64,000 nucleotides of DNA from Vespa crabro (taxonomy: Eukaryota > Arthropoda > Insecta > Hymenoptera > Vespidae), in assembly GCF_910589235.1 (NCBI RefSeq), contig NC_060962.1:6182232-6246231 (forward strand), written 5' to 3'. The notes beneath the pieces are model-generated. The model was given only the letters and a program-made list of their open reading frames with translations, searched no databases and was not told the origin of the DNA. Both the position numbers and the translations under genes were made by a program. The first letter of the stretch is position 1. Every line of letters starts with the position of its first letter. Positions 51,267 to 63,364 of this stretch are shown here, in pieces.

Positions 51267-52650
51267 GAATTAATAATTTAATAGTTATAACTTCGAAAAT
51301 TGTCATTCGATCATCGAATTAGATTGTGTATATTCAATTTGCCTCATAATAACAAATGAATTAGTTTTACATATTAATACATCCTTTTAATAACGACATA
51401 ATTTCTAGTACAACTTAAATTATGTTAAAATTTTAATTATATCATAAATGTTAACATCACTATATTAAATTATCAACGTTTTCTGATAATTTCATAAAAG
51501 CCGCGATCGTTTTTTATCACCGTCAGTACTGTCAGTAAATCTCAATGTTTACTCACTGTCAGTCAGTACTGCCAAGATGACACAAAGCATAGACCATTAC
51601 GTGTATTACGAATAGCATAGTCTCATAGTAAAAATATCGAACTCTAGAGGATGAACAGGTAAACGTTATGTCACTATAATTTCTCCTCTTTCTTAGGAAT
51701 ATGTGATTGGTCAATATGTTTCCGTAATGTCATTGGATTAATGATGTAATATAAAATAAGTATCACAGAGATACAAGTATCTATGACGTATTACGTATTA
51801 TTAAAAAAATTCTTTACTTAAAGTACTCAAGATTATATTATATTATATATTATATTGAATATGACAAGGAGAGATAATATATTCTTATATGTTTACCTAT
51901 TTGTTGACTATAGTTCTACTATTCGATAACGGGATAAACACGTCAGCAGGGTTGCCAGACAAATTCTCACACGAGGAAACACCGACGTCATATCCCCACT
52001 ACACTTTACTACGTCACTTGTGTCACGTGACATAAGATATGTATCGTCATACGTCGACGTGCCTATAATCTAACCTAATCTTAATAATTACTACATACTG
52101 CTACTTTTACTACTTCCATTCGTTTTTTCCCTTGATCTGGTAACGCTGCACATTAGTAATTTGACATTATAATGTAACACATGAAGCTTTGTTATTTATG
52201 CTGTGAAGTTGGATACAGTTACATGTATTTATATAGTAATTTGTTGTTTGTAGTGAAATGATATATAATGTTTATAAAAAACAAATATATTTAAAAAAAC
52301 AATTAAATTGTGCAATTTGGTGAAACACTTGTTATTATAAACGGATTATACATACGCTATTTAATACGCGTAAGTAATTAATAATGATCACAGTAATATA
52401 ACCTAAATTGTATTGAACTATTTTCTATACAATTGACAAGATTTGATTACAAAGTATGTTTTTACGTTAAATATAATATATTGAAATAAATATAATCATT
52501 TATATTTGTTATTTAAATATATGATAAGAATATCAATTACGGAAATTCATATATTTAAGTGTACTTTTAAATTACTGATTATTATAGTAAATTGTAAGAA
52601 ATTTTAATTATATAAAGTTTAATTTAAACTTATTATATTAAAGAGTTAAA
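51267..52650. other. Bidirectional upstream region of PIGZ and Cyclin K
   Basis: About 1.4 kb separate the start codons. A less AT-rich core (51940-52060) carries CRE-like and E-box motifs, listed separately. Short gtcagtactg repeats occur at 51530-51580. A donor match gtaagt at 52370-52375 suggests that Cyclin K has a 5' UTR intron. Confidence 0.5.
51984..52031. promoter_or_regulatory. CRE-like and CLEAR/E-box motif cluster of the PIGZ-CycK promoter
   Basis: Within 48 bases lie gacgtcat (51984-51991, CRE-like), tacgtcac (about 52010-52016, CRE half-site) and the perfect palindrome GTCACGTGAC (52022-52031). The last is identical to the TFEB/Mitf CLEAR consensus and is also a USF site. Such a cluster in a short divergent intergenic region supports a shared promoter. 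Which factor binds is not shown. Confidence 0.55.
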
Positions 52651-54410
52651 ATGCCATGCTGGTACTATGAAAAAAAAGAATTACGAAATACTCCATCCGT
52701 TCAGGATGGGATTGATTATGAAACGGAGTGCAGATATAGAAAAGAAGGTGCTCGTTTTATAATAGACACAGGCACAAAAATGGACTTAGGATATAATACA
52801 ATGGCAACGGGTGTTGTTTATTTTCATAGATTCTATATGTTTCATTCGTTTAAAAATTTCCCAAGATATGTAAGTAATGTATTAATTTTAAATCTATGTC
52901 ATTATAAATCTATCAAACAGTCCTTTAAAACTCTGATTACTTTCTTATTGTATAGGTTACTGCATGCTGCTGTTTATTATTAGCTGGTAAAGTAGAAGAG
53001 ACACCAAAAAAATGTAAGGATATTATAAGAACAGCCAAAACTTTATTAACTGAACAAAAATTTATGACATTTGGAGAAGATCCTAAGGTACAAAAAGTAT
53101 TCAAGCTTATAAATTATTTTCCAAGAATTATCTAATCTTATCACCTAATAAGATGTTTATAATATTTTATGAATATTTCTTATCATTTACTGGTTCTTCA
53201 TTACAGGAAGAAGTAATGACTATAGAAAGGATATTATTGCAGACAATTAAATTTGACTTGCAAGTAGAGCATCCATATAGTTACCTGTTGAAATATGCAA
53301 AATGTCTTAAAGGTATAATTTAGCAAAGTTAAATGTATTTTAATTAATTGTAAATATTCTTAAAAATTATTTTATTTACAGGTGATAAAAATAAATTACA
53401 AAAAATGGTTCAGATGGCTTGGACATTTGTCAATGATAGGTATAATAAGTATTTTCATAAATTCGTATAAATAGAATTGTAGTAACTTACTTCTTCTTTC
53501 TATTTTTTTTGTTTTTCATTTTTTTTTTTAATTTACAGTTTATGTACAACATTATCTCTCCAATGGGAACCAGAAATAATAGCAGTTGCTCTCATGTACT
53601 TAGCAGGAAAATTAAGCAAATTTGAAGTATTAGATTGGAATGGAAGACAACCCAAACATTTACGTTGGTGGGATATGTTTGTTGAGGATGTAACTATGGA
53701 TCTTTTAGAAGGTATCTATTTGAAATATATTTATATATTAAATTAATTATCGATTTAATATTATACAGTTATACTAATAATACGTATTTACAGATATTTG
53801 CCATCAAGTATTAGATTTATATTCTCAAGCAAATAATACCAAGCCCCCTGATTCTCCGCCTGTAATACCATCTAATGAACAAAATAGAGAAAGAATTGCT
53901 CCACCTCCTATAGTAGATTCTGCATCAAATACACCAAATGGTAAATAAAATATAGAATAAATACAAAAATTATGTTTTCCTTGTAACAATAATAAATTAA
54001 AATTTTCTATTTTAGTGACTCCTGGAAAAGCCTCTAAAATTGAAGTAACTACAGTTGCTGCAAATGGTTGTACAGCTGCAGATACTACAGATGGTATCAA
54101 ACCCGTAGATGCACCGACACATTTTCCAACATATCCTACAAATTTTGCTCCAGGCAGTACAACTTATCCACCAGTATTTCCACCAGCAAATGTTTCTGTA
54201 CCTCCTCCTCCTGTAAATACTATAAATCATATTGTGCCAACAATGCACCATATTAATTCATCTACCCCTATTCGGCCTACACCTCCTGGGCCGAATGCAG
54301 CTCAGCCATTTCAGCCTTATCCTTATCCAACGAATGCATCGTATTTTGCACCTAATGCTTTGGTACCACCTGCTACTACTCAACGTACCTATTATCCACC
54401 ACAACCTTAA
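52651..54410 (+). CDS. CycK: Cyclin K (CDK12/CDK13 partner)
   Basis: Seven exons, 52651-52869, 52956-53087, 53207-53312, 53382-53439, 53539-53711, 53794-53940 and 54016-54410, give 409 residues. The first cyclin box includes YRKEGARFIIDTGTKMDLGY, ATGVVYFHRFYMFHSFK and CLLLAGKVEETPKKCKDI. The second cyclin box includes [36 protein letters not shown] and AVALMYLAGKLSKFE, followed by RWWDMFVEDV. After about residue 250 the protein is a disordered Pro/Thr/Asn-rich tail (PPSP-like and YPPQP segments), usual for Cyclin K but shorter than in mammals. Cyclin K activates CDK12/13, which phosphorylate the RNA polymerase II C-terminal domain and sustain transcription of long and DNA-repair genes. A canonical AATAAA lies at 54607-54612. 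Confidence 0.96.
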
Positions 54411-54660
54411 CATATAATTACTATTTATTAATTGAAAATTACTTTATTAATTAAAAAATATTTTATAATTTATGTTAGAGTTGTAGATATCATAATAATT
54501 TAGTTCTTATAAATATTGTAAATATAGCAGTATTATTGCTACTACTACTACTATTTCTATATACTTTTCAAATTTTACGTTTAATATAAATTTATATGTT
54601 TATAGGAATAAACGATTTATGGGAATTCTTTTGAGAAAGTGAAAATGATAAATCAATATT

Positions 54661-55725
54661 TTATATGTAAAGATTTCCTTTATTAAAAAAGCTCTTCCCA
54701 ATAAATGTAATATTGTGTAGATCTTGATTACTTATTTCTGCGAATATTTCGATAAGGGGTTCTGCAGCTAAGGAATCTAACACGAAACTGTCTGTATATA
54801 AAACATAAAGAACAGACTGGTATTCCATCATTTGAGCAAAAGATAAAACTAAAAATAAATATACATTTTGTTATTATTAATTATAATATTAATTTTTTAT
54901 TTGTAATAAAATTAGTTACTAACTTCCTGCCGCAACTCCATATATAATATTTGGCTTTTCTAAGATTTCTTTGTGTGATTTGCATAGATCACTTGCATTC
55001 TTTGTATATAAGCATCGTAGAAAAGAAGGTACATTTGGTATGTTTGCACTTTTATATTGTGATACGTGTCTCCAGGTTATTAAATATATACTTTTTGAAA
55101 TGGACAAAATGTCGCTTATCTAAAGAAATATTAAATTTAATATTGTATAAAAATAATTTAAGAGAAAAATGTAAGAAACATATTGAACACTAACCTTTAT
55201 TACAAATTCACCTGCAAGTTTTGTATCGAAATTGCGTGCTATAATACAGACATAAAGATCTTCATTAACTTGATATATTACGGCAAGTTCCTTATTACAC
55301 TCATCTTGTATAGTACATATTTCCTTAGCATCATGACATAAACCCTCTTTTAAAAAATCTGAAATAAAGATTCCATATAAAAGAATGATGGAATATCATA
55401 CTAGAATAATTTCATATTCGATAATATGAAAAATATTAATATACACTTTTCATGTCAGTACCAATTATTATTTCCCCTTCTACTAATATAAGTTTCTTCA
55501 TAGATATAGGTTTATCCTTTAACCAATTAATATTAATTTTCCTGAAAGTAAAATTGAGTTTATAAATGAAAAACAAAAAAGAAAAAATTTTTTTAAGGTT
55601 ATGTTATTGACAAAATAAACTACTTACAATTCTTCTTGCAATTCATCAGTTAATTCCTCTCCCTCATTTTCATCCCAAAATGCCCGAGATGATGGGAATA
55701 CAACCTCTCCAAAATAAGTAGCCAT
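54661..55725 (-). CDS. PSMG1: Proteasome assembly chaperone 1 (PSMG1/PAC1)
   Basis: Five exons, 55628-55725, 55447-55541, 55195-55358, 54924-55119 and 54661-54848, give 246 residues (human about 288). It begins MATYFGEVVFPSSRAF, matching the family start MAxFFGEVV. An acidic stretch follows (DENEGEELTDELQEEL), and later SFLRCLYTKN, LEKPNIIYGVAAGILSFAQ and the strongly conserved VLYVLYTDSFVLDSL. PAC1 pairs with PAC2 in the cytosol and guides assembly of the proteasome alpha ring. The stop codon lies only about 50 bases from the Cyclin K polyadenylation signal on the other strand. Identification rests on motif order, since this family diverges quickly. Confidence 0.85.
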
Positions 55726-56398
55726 TTTTTAACGTTTAATAATTTGTTGACTTGAAAATACCGTCTTCACACAATGACTCGCAATTCATGTGGAGTATTT
55801 CACCATTTGCTACACATACATATGCATGTTTACTACATTCAAGTCACATGATACTTCTCTTGAGTTTTATTAAAAATTATTTATTAAAGATCATTATACA
55901 CACGTCTCTAATATAAAAAAGTATAAAATTCCTTATTGTGTTGTAATATGACACGTTATGTACCATTACATAAATCTACATCACATTCATCTATAACTAA
56001 TTTCTACAAATTTTATTCAAATATTTAAAAATTTTTTGTTCATAATAAGCTTGAAATAACATTGTATTAATAACCTTCAAGCTTATGTCAATGTAATATA
56101 ATTAATAAACTTAAATGCGATATGATTTTTTTGAGATTCCAACTTTTTTGATTACAGCTTTTCTGTAACTACTTAATATCTATACATATACATATACATA
56201 TCATATATATATACATGTATTCTTCTTAAGTTTAATATATATACTATAAAATATGAGATTATTATAAAGATTTGTTTTATACAATAACAAACATTGTATA
56301 TAGATGTCATGCAAAACTCTCTTGAGATCTCAAAATGAAACATACTAATAAATTTTAGTACTATAAATTATTTTTCATATGTTACAATAAAAAAATAT
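55726..56398. other. Spacer between PSMG1 start and LBR stop
   Basis: Non-coding. It should contain the PSMG1 promoter and the LBR 3' UTR, since both genes are on the minus strand. No distinctive motif is seen. Confidence 0.5.
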
Positions 56399-58116
56399 TT
56401 AAAATACGCGATCTATAATCATATATTTTACTCTCGAGCAATATTGTTCCCAGGCATAACCATAACGCAATTTACAACGTCTATTGTCTCGTATTGCACG
56501 ATGCATTAACACTATAGTGCAACATAATGGAGCATAATAAGGTAAAATTTCATTTGTCATACTCAAACAAGATACAGACCATTGCATTATAATATCACCC
56601 AAATAATTGGGATGTCTTACATATCCCCAAAGACCAGATACTATTAATTTTTTTCCACGTGATGTCGAAATCGTTGTTAAATCTGTAAAATAAAAAACTT
56701 ATGTGTAAAACACTTGTATCCTCTCATATCTTTATAGATATATAGCTAGTTGACATACGATCTAATGCAGAAGATAATGGATTTTTTCTAAATTCATCCT
56801 TCTGAGAATTACTAATTCTGTATATAATGTATCCGATAATAAAACTTAGGATAGGTATTATGAAGAAATAGTTTATTGGTGTTCTGTAAAGATAAGAATG
56901 TTGAAAATATTTTGTATGTATCGTTATTATATCAAGATAGCATTTATGAATTACCTTCTAAACAACATGTATCTAGATAAAATAGTTGGTAAAAAAGGAT
57001 AGAGTAAATGACCGACGCACAGCATATATCCAGTACCTTCGTACATAATTTCAAAGGATGTCAAAACTGTTGATTCGTACATTAACATATCCATACTATA
57101 AAATATTTGTAAAGAGGATACTAATAATTCTGCTAAATTAATATCCTTCAGTTCCAAACTACTACTGTTTTCTAATGATTTAATTATAACAGATAAATTT
57201 ACAATAATCTGCAAAATATAAGAATATAATTAATAGAAGAAATAATTATTTATTATATATAAAAAAAATATTAAGAAAAGAACAAAAAAATTATAATTAC
57301 TAATCCAATCACTGAAGCACGTAATAAAATTATTTTTATGTCCAAAAAGCCAAGTCTGGGATTAATTTCTCTGCCTTGCCAGAAATTATATATAATACTA
57401 TTAGTTGATGCGCATATATTAAGACACGCAACAGGTGCTTTATTTGCTTTAATATATAAGAATATAGCTATAATTGTTCCAAGAATCCATCCACTAGTAC
57501 TCAATTGTAAAGAATTTTCTAAAATAAAGTCATGAAGTTTTAATTTTTTATATACACATATGCAGAGTATGGCCAGTGATAATGCAGCACATAAAAATCC
57601 TAAAAAGAAATGAGAAATTAAAAGGCAATATAATTAATTTCTTTTTAACATAAATATAGCAAAGATAATAAAGATGTGTAAAAAATGCGATTATCATACC
57701 ATTCATACGATACTGTAATCTACCAATTTTACTTTGTTGTCCGTAGATGCACCTCCCAATTGGAATAAAAGAAAAAATAGTCAGTAAAAGTAAAAATGAC
57801 AGGTATCCAAAAAATGAATAAGCATTGATGTATAACTGTAGGTCAATTGGTATTTCTTGATACGCTAATTTATACGTGTCTTTTGAGCAAAGTAATTGTG
57901 GTGCAATTATAGTTAGAGGTAAGACAAACAAAAGAATATAAGTTCCGAACCATCCTCCCCATTCCTGAGGTTCATTAACTAAATTTATTTTGTTTTTATG
58001 TTTTTCTATTATTAATTCTGATTCCGTGTTTCCTTCAAATTCTATTGGTTTATTAATCAAATCCTAAAATATTGTAAATTTACACGAATTATGGCACATA
58101 ATATATACTTTTTTAA

Positions 58117-58154
<38 letters not shown>

Positions 58155-59071
58155 AAATTTTAATAATATGCTATAAATTTTTAGACAAGTATTTTTAAGC
58201 CTACGCATAAATACTAATATTTTTAAATCTTTTCTTATAAAGCATATTATTAAAATTTATTCATATAAATCAAGGACATTCTGTAAAGATATTTAAAGAA
58301 TGTATAATATAATAAGTACTTGTTCTCTCTGTACAGAAAAGCCTCTCTCCTTTCCATCAGTTATATCATGTAATAGAGATTTTCGTTCCACTGGTAAAGA
58401 AACAGCTCTATCAAAATTTCTGGTAAATGCTGTGAATTTATGCAACGATTCCATTTTTGGTGTGCTAGACATACGTATCGATCTTCGTGACACAGCTTCA
58501 AGTTCTTTCAACCGATAATGAAGTGGCATTGTATCAGTTTGATTATCATTAAAAGTAGAGTTTCTTGTTACGATAGTGTTTTGCTCATTATTAATTTTTT
58601 CTATAACACAAATCTCGATTAGATTTTAACATTCAATATAAATTCATTATAATTATATAAAATTATAATGATAATAAATATAATAAATATAATTACCAGT
58701 TGGAAACTCTATTCTGGGAATAGATACTTTGGCATATTTTGTATTGCGAAATGGAAGTTTCCTTTTATTAGCATTTGGAGATCTTGCAGGTGATCGTGCC
58801 GGTGATCTAGCAGGTGATCTAGCAGGTGATCTTGCAGGTGATCTTCTAGAAGAACGACCAGTAGATGATTTTCTGCTAGGAGAATATCGGGATGGACTTT
58901 TTCTTCTTACTCTAGTACTCATTCGAACTGCATTTCTAGAAGTTCTTTCTAACTGCATAATAATAAGAGAATTTATTAATTTTATATTATTATTATTATT
59001 ATTCAAGCATTAATATTATTTTACTTTTTGTAAATACTCACCATTTCACTATTATTTACATTATGTTCCAT
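56399..59071 (-). CDS. LBR: Lamin B receptor (LBR, delta-14 sterol reductase family)
   Basis: Eight exons: 59042-59071, 58697-58952, 58320-58600, 57700-58063, 57301-57599, 56955-57208, 56759-56883, 56399-56682. The result is 630 residues (human 615). The nucleoplasmic N-terminus is basic and Ser/Arg-rich, with five tandem RSPA units at residues 47-66, likely SR-kinase targets. I see no Tudor-like fold in it. From about residue 230 there are multiple membrane segments of the ERG24/DHCR family. Signature pieces are EWGGWFGTYILLFVLPL, NFWQGREINPRLGFLDIK, MYEGTGYMLCVGHLLYPF, SGLWGYVRHPNYLGDIIMQW and YGYAWEQYCSRVKYMI. LBR tethers lamin and chromatin at the inner nuclear membrane. Insects do not make sterols, so the reductase part is expected to be structural there. 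The fusion of RS domain to sterol-reductase domain distinguishes it from TM7SF2. Confidence 0.96.
58120..58152. repeat. Poly-A tract in LBR intron
   Basis: An uninterrupted A run of about 33 bases on the plus strand, between LBR exons 3 and 4. Confidence 0.95.
58783..58850 (-). repeat. 12-base coding minisatellite (RSPA repeat) in LBR
   Basis: A tandem 12-base unit, agatcacctgca on the minus strand, is repeated about five times with synonymous differences. It encodes Arg-Ser-Pro-Ala units in the LBR N-terminus. Copy number may vary between individuals. Confidence 0.9.
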
Positions 59072-60299
59072 GATTTTTGCTTTTTATAATTCGTATATGC
59101 GTATCCAATGTATATGTCTATATATGTATATATATATGTATCACTTTTATTCCAGGTTTATAATTTTTTATAATAATATTTATATATAAGGCAGGTACCT
59201 CTTTTGTCCTATTAAAAATTTATTTATAATCAATCAGAAGAAACTGTGTTCAACTAGTAAGCATTGTCTTACATAATATTCACATCTATTAATATAACGT
59301 CTTTTATTATGAAGGAAATAAATGAAACTGTTGATAATGGAAAGCAAAATTAATGAAATATCGTAATAATATTTTGATTACGACAAGATATTGAGTTTCC
59401 AAATAGTAAGGAATATCAAAATTGAATTAAGCGGCAAAACTTGAATCGATGTTTAACGGCTTTAAGAATGAAACGATGATATTTTAATAACTTACATATA
59501 TTTCTTATTGAAATAGTAATAATTTTATCATCGAATCCACGACGTTGTAAAAATAATAATTCTTTTGTAAATCACAAGGTTATAATTAAAACTATTTTTT
59601 TGCATCATAACACTGAAACGCGAAAACCACACGCTGAGTATTCTGAAAAATATATAATAAACACCACGCGAAGTCTAATGTCCGTTAGCTGTGCGTTCAC
59701 AAATGTATCATCTTTTACGGATTCTAATGGAGTAATGTACGAAGCAACCAATAAAAATCAAAGAATTTTCAAATATTATATTCAATAAAAATATTTATTA
59801 AGCAACGAATAATAAATATTTTTAATTATTTAATAGAATTATCGTTGATGATTAATGGATAAGTTATTAAAACTATGTCATATACGACATTAACATTATT
59901 GTTGCTGATTGGTCAGATTTAAATCAAATCTAACTCATATATATGTCGAACGCACCTATCATCTATCAAAGTGAACATTACCGTACATAATAGATTTAAA
60001 ACGATTTCTTATTTGGCATCTTATTATTTTATAACCTTATTTTTATATTTTGAGATTAAATATAATAAAGATATATATATATACACGCGAATTTAATCTT
60101 AATGTTAAGTAACAAATTAAAAATGTGGATATTCGTTGGTATGCTTTAAATTTTATTAAAATAATCGATTAATTTTGGATCAAAAGGCACTGATAATAAG
60201 ATTATTAATTAGACGATGGAAATGAATAAATTTATGATCGAATCTGCGACTCGTGAGTCTCTCAGTGAAAACGAATTTTTGGTATATAGATACATATAT

Positions 60300-60332
<33 letters not shown>

Positions 60333-60518
60333 ATTTTTTTCCTTTTTCTCTTTGCAATTAATAATTTTTGAAGGAAAAAAATAACAAATTTTTAGTTCGC
60401 AAATAGAAACATATTTTTGTTTGTAAATCCTGTTTATAATCACGTCGACAAATAATTCTTTTTTTTTTATACGCCAGTTTAAAATAATACTTTTGACAAT
60501 TTTCATTATCCATTATAG
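59072..60518. other. Divergent region between LBR and the HSF2BP homolog
   Basis: AT-rich. It contains a CCAAT-type element in inverted form (gattggtcag, about 59909-59918). It presumably also contains the unidentified first coding exon of the HSF2BP homolog. An ATG at about 60123 (atgtggatattcg) was considered, but its donor options leave the wrong phase or are weak. Confidence 0.5.
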
Positions 60519-61158
60519 ATATCTTTGGAAAATATTTTAAAATCTATCGAGGATAAACTTCAAAAATTTGTGAAGAGTGCTCCAAAACTTTTGACAGATC
60601 CCGAATTGGAATCTGGATTACGTACTATAGAAATTGAAGGAGAAAAAATACATGACTTTCTTCATTCGGTTGTTCAATCTTATTTAAATAGTAGAAAAGG
60701 TTCGCAGAATTATTTGTTTTATTCATATATCTCTCTTCCCTCCCACAATACAACTTCACTTTATTACATTATATTGTACAAGTATGTATACATATATATA
60801 TATATATATATATAATTATCGTAATATGTATATATATATATATATTACGATAATCATTATCGCATTTACACACATATATTATTGAACATATTTACAATAT
60901 ATAATAAAGTTATACACACAAACATACATAATGCATTAAATTATACACTATATACATACGTGTAATAATTGCATGTCATGCCGAGAGATTACTATTTGTA
61001 TTTATCATATAGTAAATTTATAATTTTTTTTTTATTTATCAATTTAATCGTAAGCAATAATGATTATATATTAATTATAATTTATTATTTATTATATGAT
61101 AAATAAATTGTATGCAAAAATATGTTAGTAATTGCGTAAACATATTGTATATTCATAT

Positions 61159-61201
<43 letters not shown>

Positions 61202-62403
61202 TGTTCTAGATGAGAGGGAACCAGGGCTACAATACAAATATGAACAAATGGAAGAACAATTACACATTCAAGCTACTGAATTAGAAAAAGCAATCGAGGA
61301 AACGCAAACCCTTAAGATCCAAGTACTGCACAATTTCTTTATTTAATAATTATAAAATATTTTCAACAAATTCATCTATATGTATATATATATATATATA
61401 TATATCCCTTTTTTCCCAAAATTAAAAATTAAGATCTCATTTGAATTAATTATATGCAAACTTACCTTTATTTATGCAGATATTAAACCAAAGCAATTTT
61501 TGCGCGAGTTTAGGCGCAGTATTGGGAAATTTAGCGTGGCGTGCGTCTCGATTTCCAGAAATCGTTGATATTTGGGTATCAGGTGTAAGCAATTAATGAT
61601 TATATTTTCTTTACTATAAGTTATCGCGTTTGACTTCGTGCGATTATAAGAGAACACTTTGTATAGCTCCAGAATAAAGTAAGAGAGTTCCTGTCGATAG
61701 TGAGCGGAAGTTTCGTGGCATTTATAAGCACATACGAGACGAGTATACCGCCTACGAACAACGTCGAGTATCAGTTCGTGTTAGGATTATTGGGTATTGT
61801 CACGAATATATCATCGACGCCGAAGGGCAGAGAGTTTCTCATTACCAGTCAGAATGGGAGGGATCTCGTTGAGAAAATCATCAAATTTATGCCTAATTTC
61901 TTATCGATAGCATCGGGAACGCATTCGTTAATGAGGTAAACTATAATCTAATATTAATAATTTTCTTTGAGAATTGTTACTCGCTCGTATCGTTGTTTCT
62001 GTATCGTTTTATTTTTACGTACATACATATCTATCGAATTTTTACGAATAGACGTTTCTATTCTTAAAAATAGACATTAGACAATTTCTTAGAATAGAGA
62101 TACAGTCGATGATTAAAGCAAGTTACATTCATAATGTTATCGCAAAATGAAATAATTTCTAATATGTTAAAGAATCTGTTAGGTTTATGTTAAATTTATT
62201 GAAATAATATTTAATTAATTAATTAATTTATTGACAATAATTATCAATTTATTTTCATAAGTAGAACATAATTATTATCTTTATAAATGACGATGAGAAA
62301 TTATTGAGTTTAAATTTAATACGTATATAGAACGATTTGAAGGATTTAATTTTTTTTTGGTTTATTTTCTTTTTCGTTTTTTTGTTTTTTTCTTTATTTC
62401 TTT

Positions 62404-62435
<32 letters not shown>

Positions 62436-62773
62436 CAATTCTTCTTTATAGATTGATGCTGATGATATTGTATAACGTGAGCATGAACAATACCGGTTTA
62501 AGCTGTTTGTTCGAGTTTCGCGTGGCTGGAGTTCTCAGTCGCTGCTTGGAAGAGGATACTTTATCGGAAGAATTGCAGCTGTTATGCTTGCGCATTCTCC
62601 AATCAATTACCTACGATCTTAAAGATCCGAAATATATCGAGGATCTGACCACGTCGATTTCTATTAGGAATATTAAGAATATTGTTGTCAATGGACAGAA
62701 CGAAACGTGTTCCGTTGCGAAAGAAGTTATTAAACAATTGCAAGAGTCTTTAAGATTCAAAGTGATTCAATAA
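60519..62773 (+). CDS. HSF2BP: HSF2BP/MEILB2 homolog (meiotic BRCA2 localiser), 5' end incomplete
   Basis: Exons 60519-60699, 61210-61322, 61480-61584, 61667-61935 and 62452-62773 give 329 in-phase residues. No in-frame ATG occurs in the first exon, so a short start exon upstream is missing from this model (human HSF2BP is 334 residues). The N-terminal third is a coiled coil (LENILKSIEDKLQKFVK, YEQMEEQLHIQATELEKAIE). The rest is an armadillo-like repeat fold. It matches HSF2BP at SLGAVLGNLAWRAS, YQFVLGLLGIVTNISST followed by KGREFL, LMLMILYNVSMNNTGL and LLCLRILQSITYDL. In vertebrates this protein binds BRCA2 and places recombinases on meiotic double-strand breaks. Meiotic function in this insect is inferred from homology. 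The poly-T tract just upstream of the last acceptor is unusually long (62405-62432). Confidence 0.85.
60815..60854. repeat. Intronic inverted repeat (hairpin) in the HSF2BP homolog
   Basis: attatcgtaatat (60815-60827) is matched exactly by its reverse complement atattacgataat (60842-60854). The spacer is a self-complementary TA run, so the whole 40 bases form a near-perfect palindrome next to further (TA)n sequence. Confidence 0.85.
61161..61199. repeat. (AT)n microsatellite
   Basis: A perfect TA dinucleotide run ending ten bases before an exon of the HSF2BP homolog (acceptor tctag at 61205-61209), so it overlaps the usual branch-point zone. Confidence 0.9.
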
Positions 62774-63333
62774 AAAAAAAAATCAAAAAAAAAAAAAAAA
62801 AAAAAAAAGAAAATAAAAGAAAGAAAGAAAAAGAAAAAGAAAAGAAAAATCTACTAAAAAATAGAGTTAATCTTCATTTACATCGCCTTTTTAAATATCT
62901 GTTATAATGATCAATATTTATCATACAAACGGTAATAATAATTCGAATTCGTTTGGAAATAGTACAACGACCTTTCTCTTGACGTTTAAAAGTTAATACA
63001 AGGAAAAAATCATACTCTGACAAACAGTCTGATTCACTGTTCTCTTTCATCTTATAGAAATATATATGCATACGTAATATCTCGCTTCGTCAAAGGAAGC
63101 GGTTGGATCTGCACTGTTATCGAACGTGCCTCAAATTCTTCTTTGCTTTACGGTATGTATGTATGTACGTACGTATTTCTCGTATATATGTGGGCCTATG
63201 TAGAACTAGATTCTCATATCAGCAGCGCGTTGCAGTAAAATACATATAATGTACTGCGCAAATAATACCACCAGTTGGTATAACGTAAATTTCTATCTAA
63301 CGAACTATCTCTCTTACGACCACATTATCAAAT

Positions 63334-63364
<31 letters not shown>

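Noticed and set aside
54012..54256. Cys-rich frames on both strands
   Set aside because: They are shadows of the Pro/Thr-rich last exon of Cyclin K.
58729..59013. Plus-strand frame rich in Gly-Asp-Leu-Ala repeats
   Set aside because: It is the antisense shadow of the RSPA repeat in LBR.
60123..60140. ATGTGGATATTCG as the missing HSF2BP start exon
   Set aside because: The good donor (gtatgc) leaves phase 1, while the next exon needs phase 0. The phase-0 donor (gttggt) is weak.
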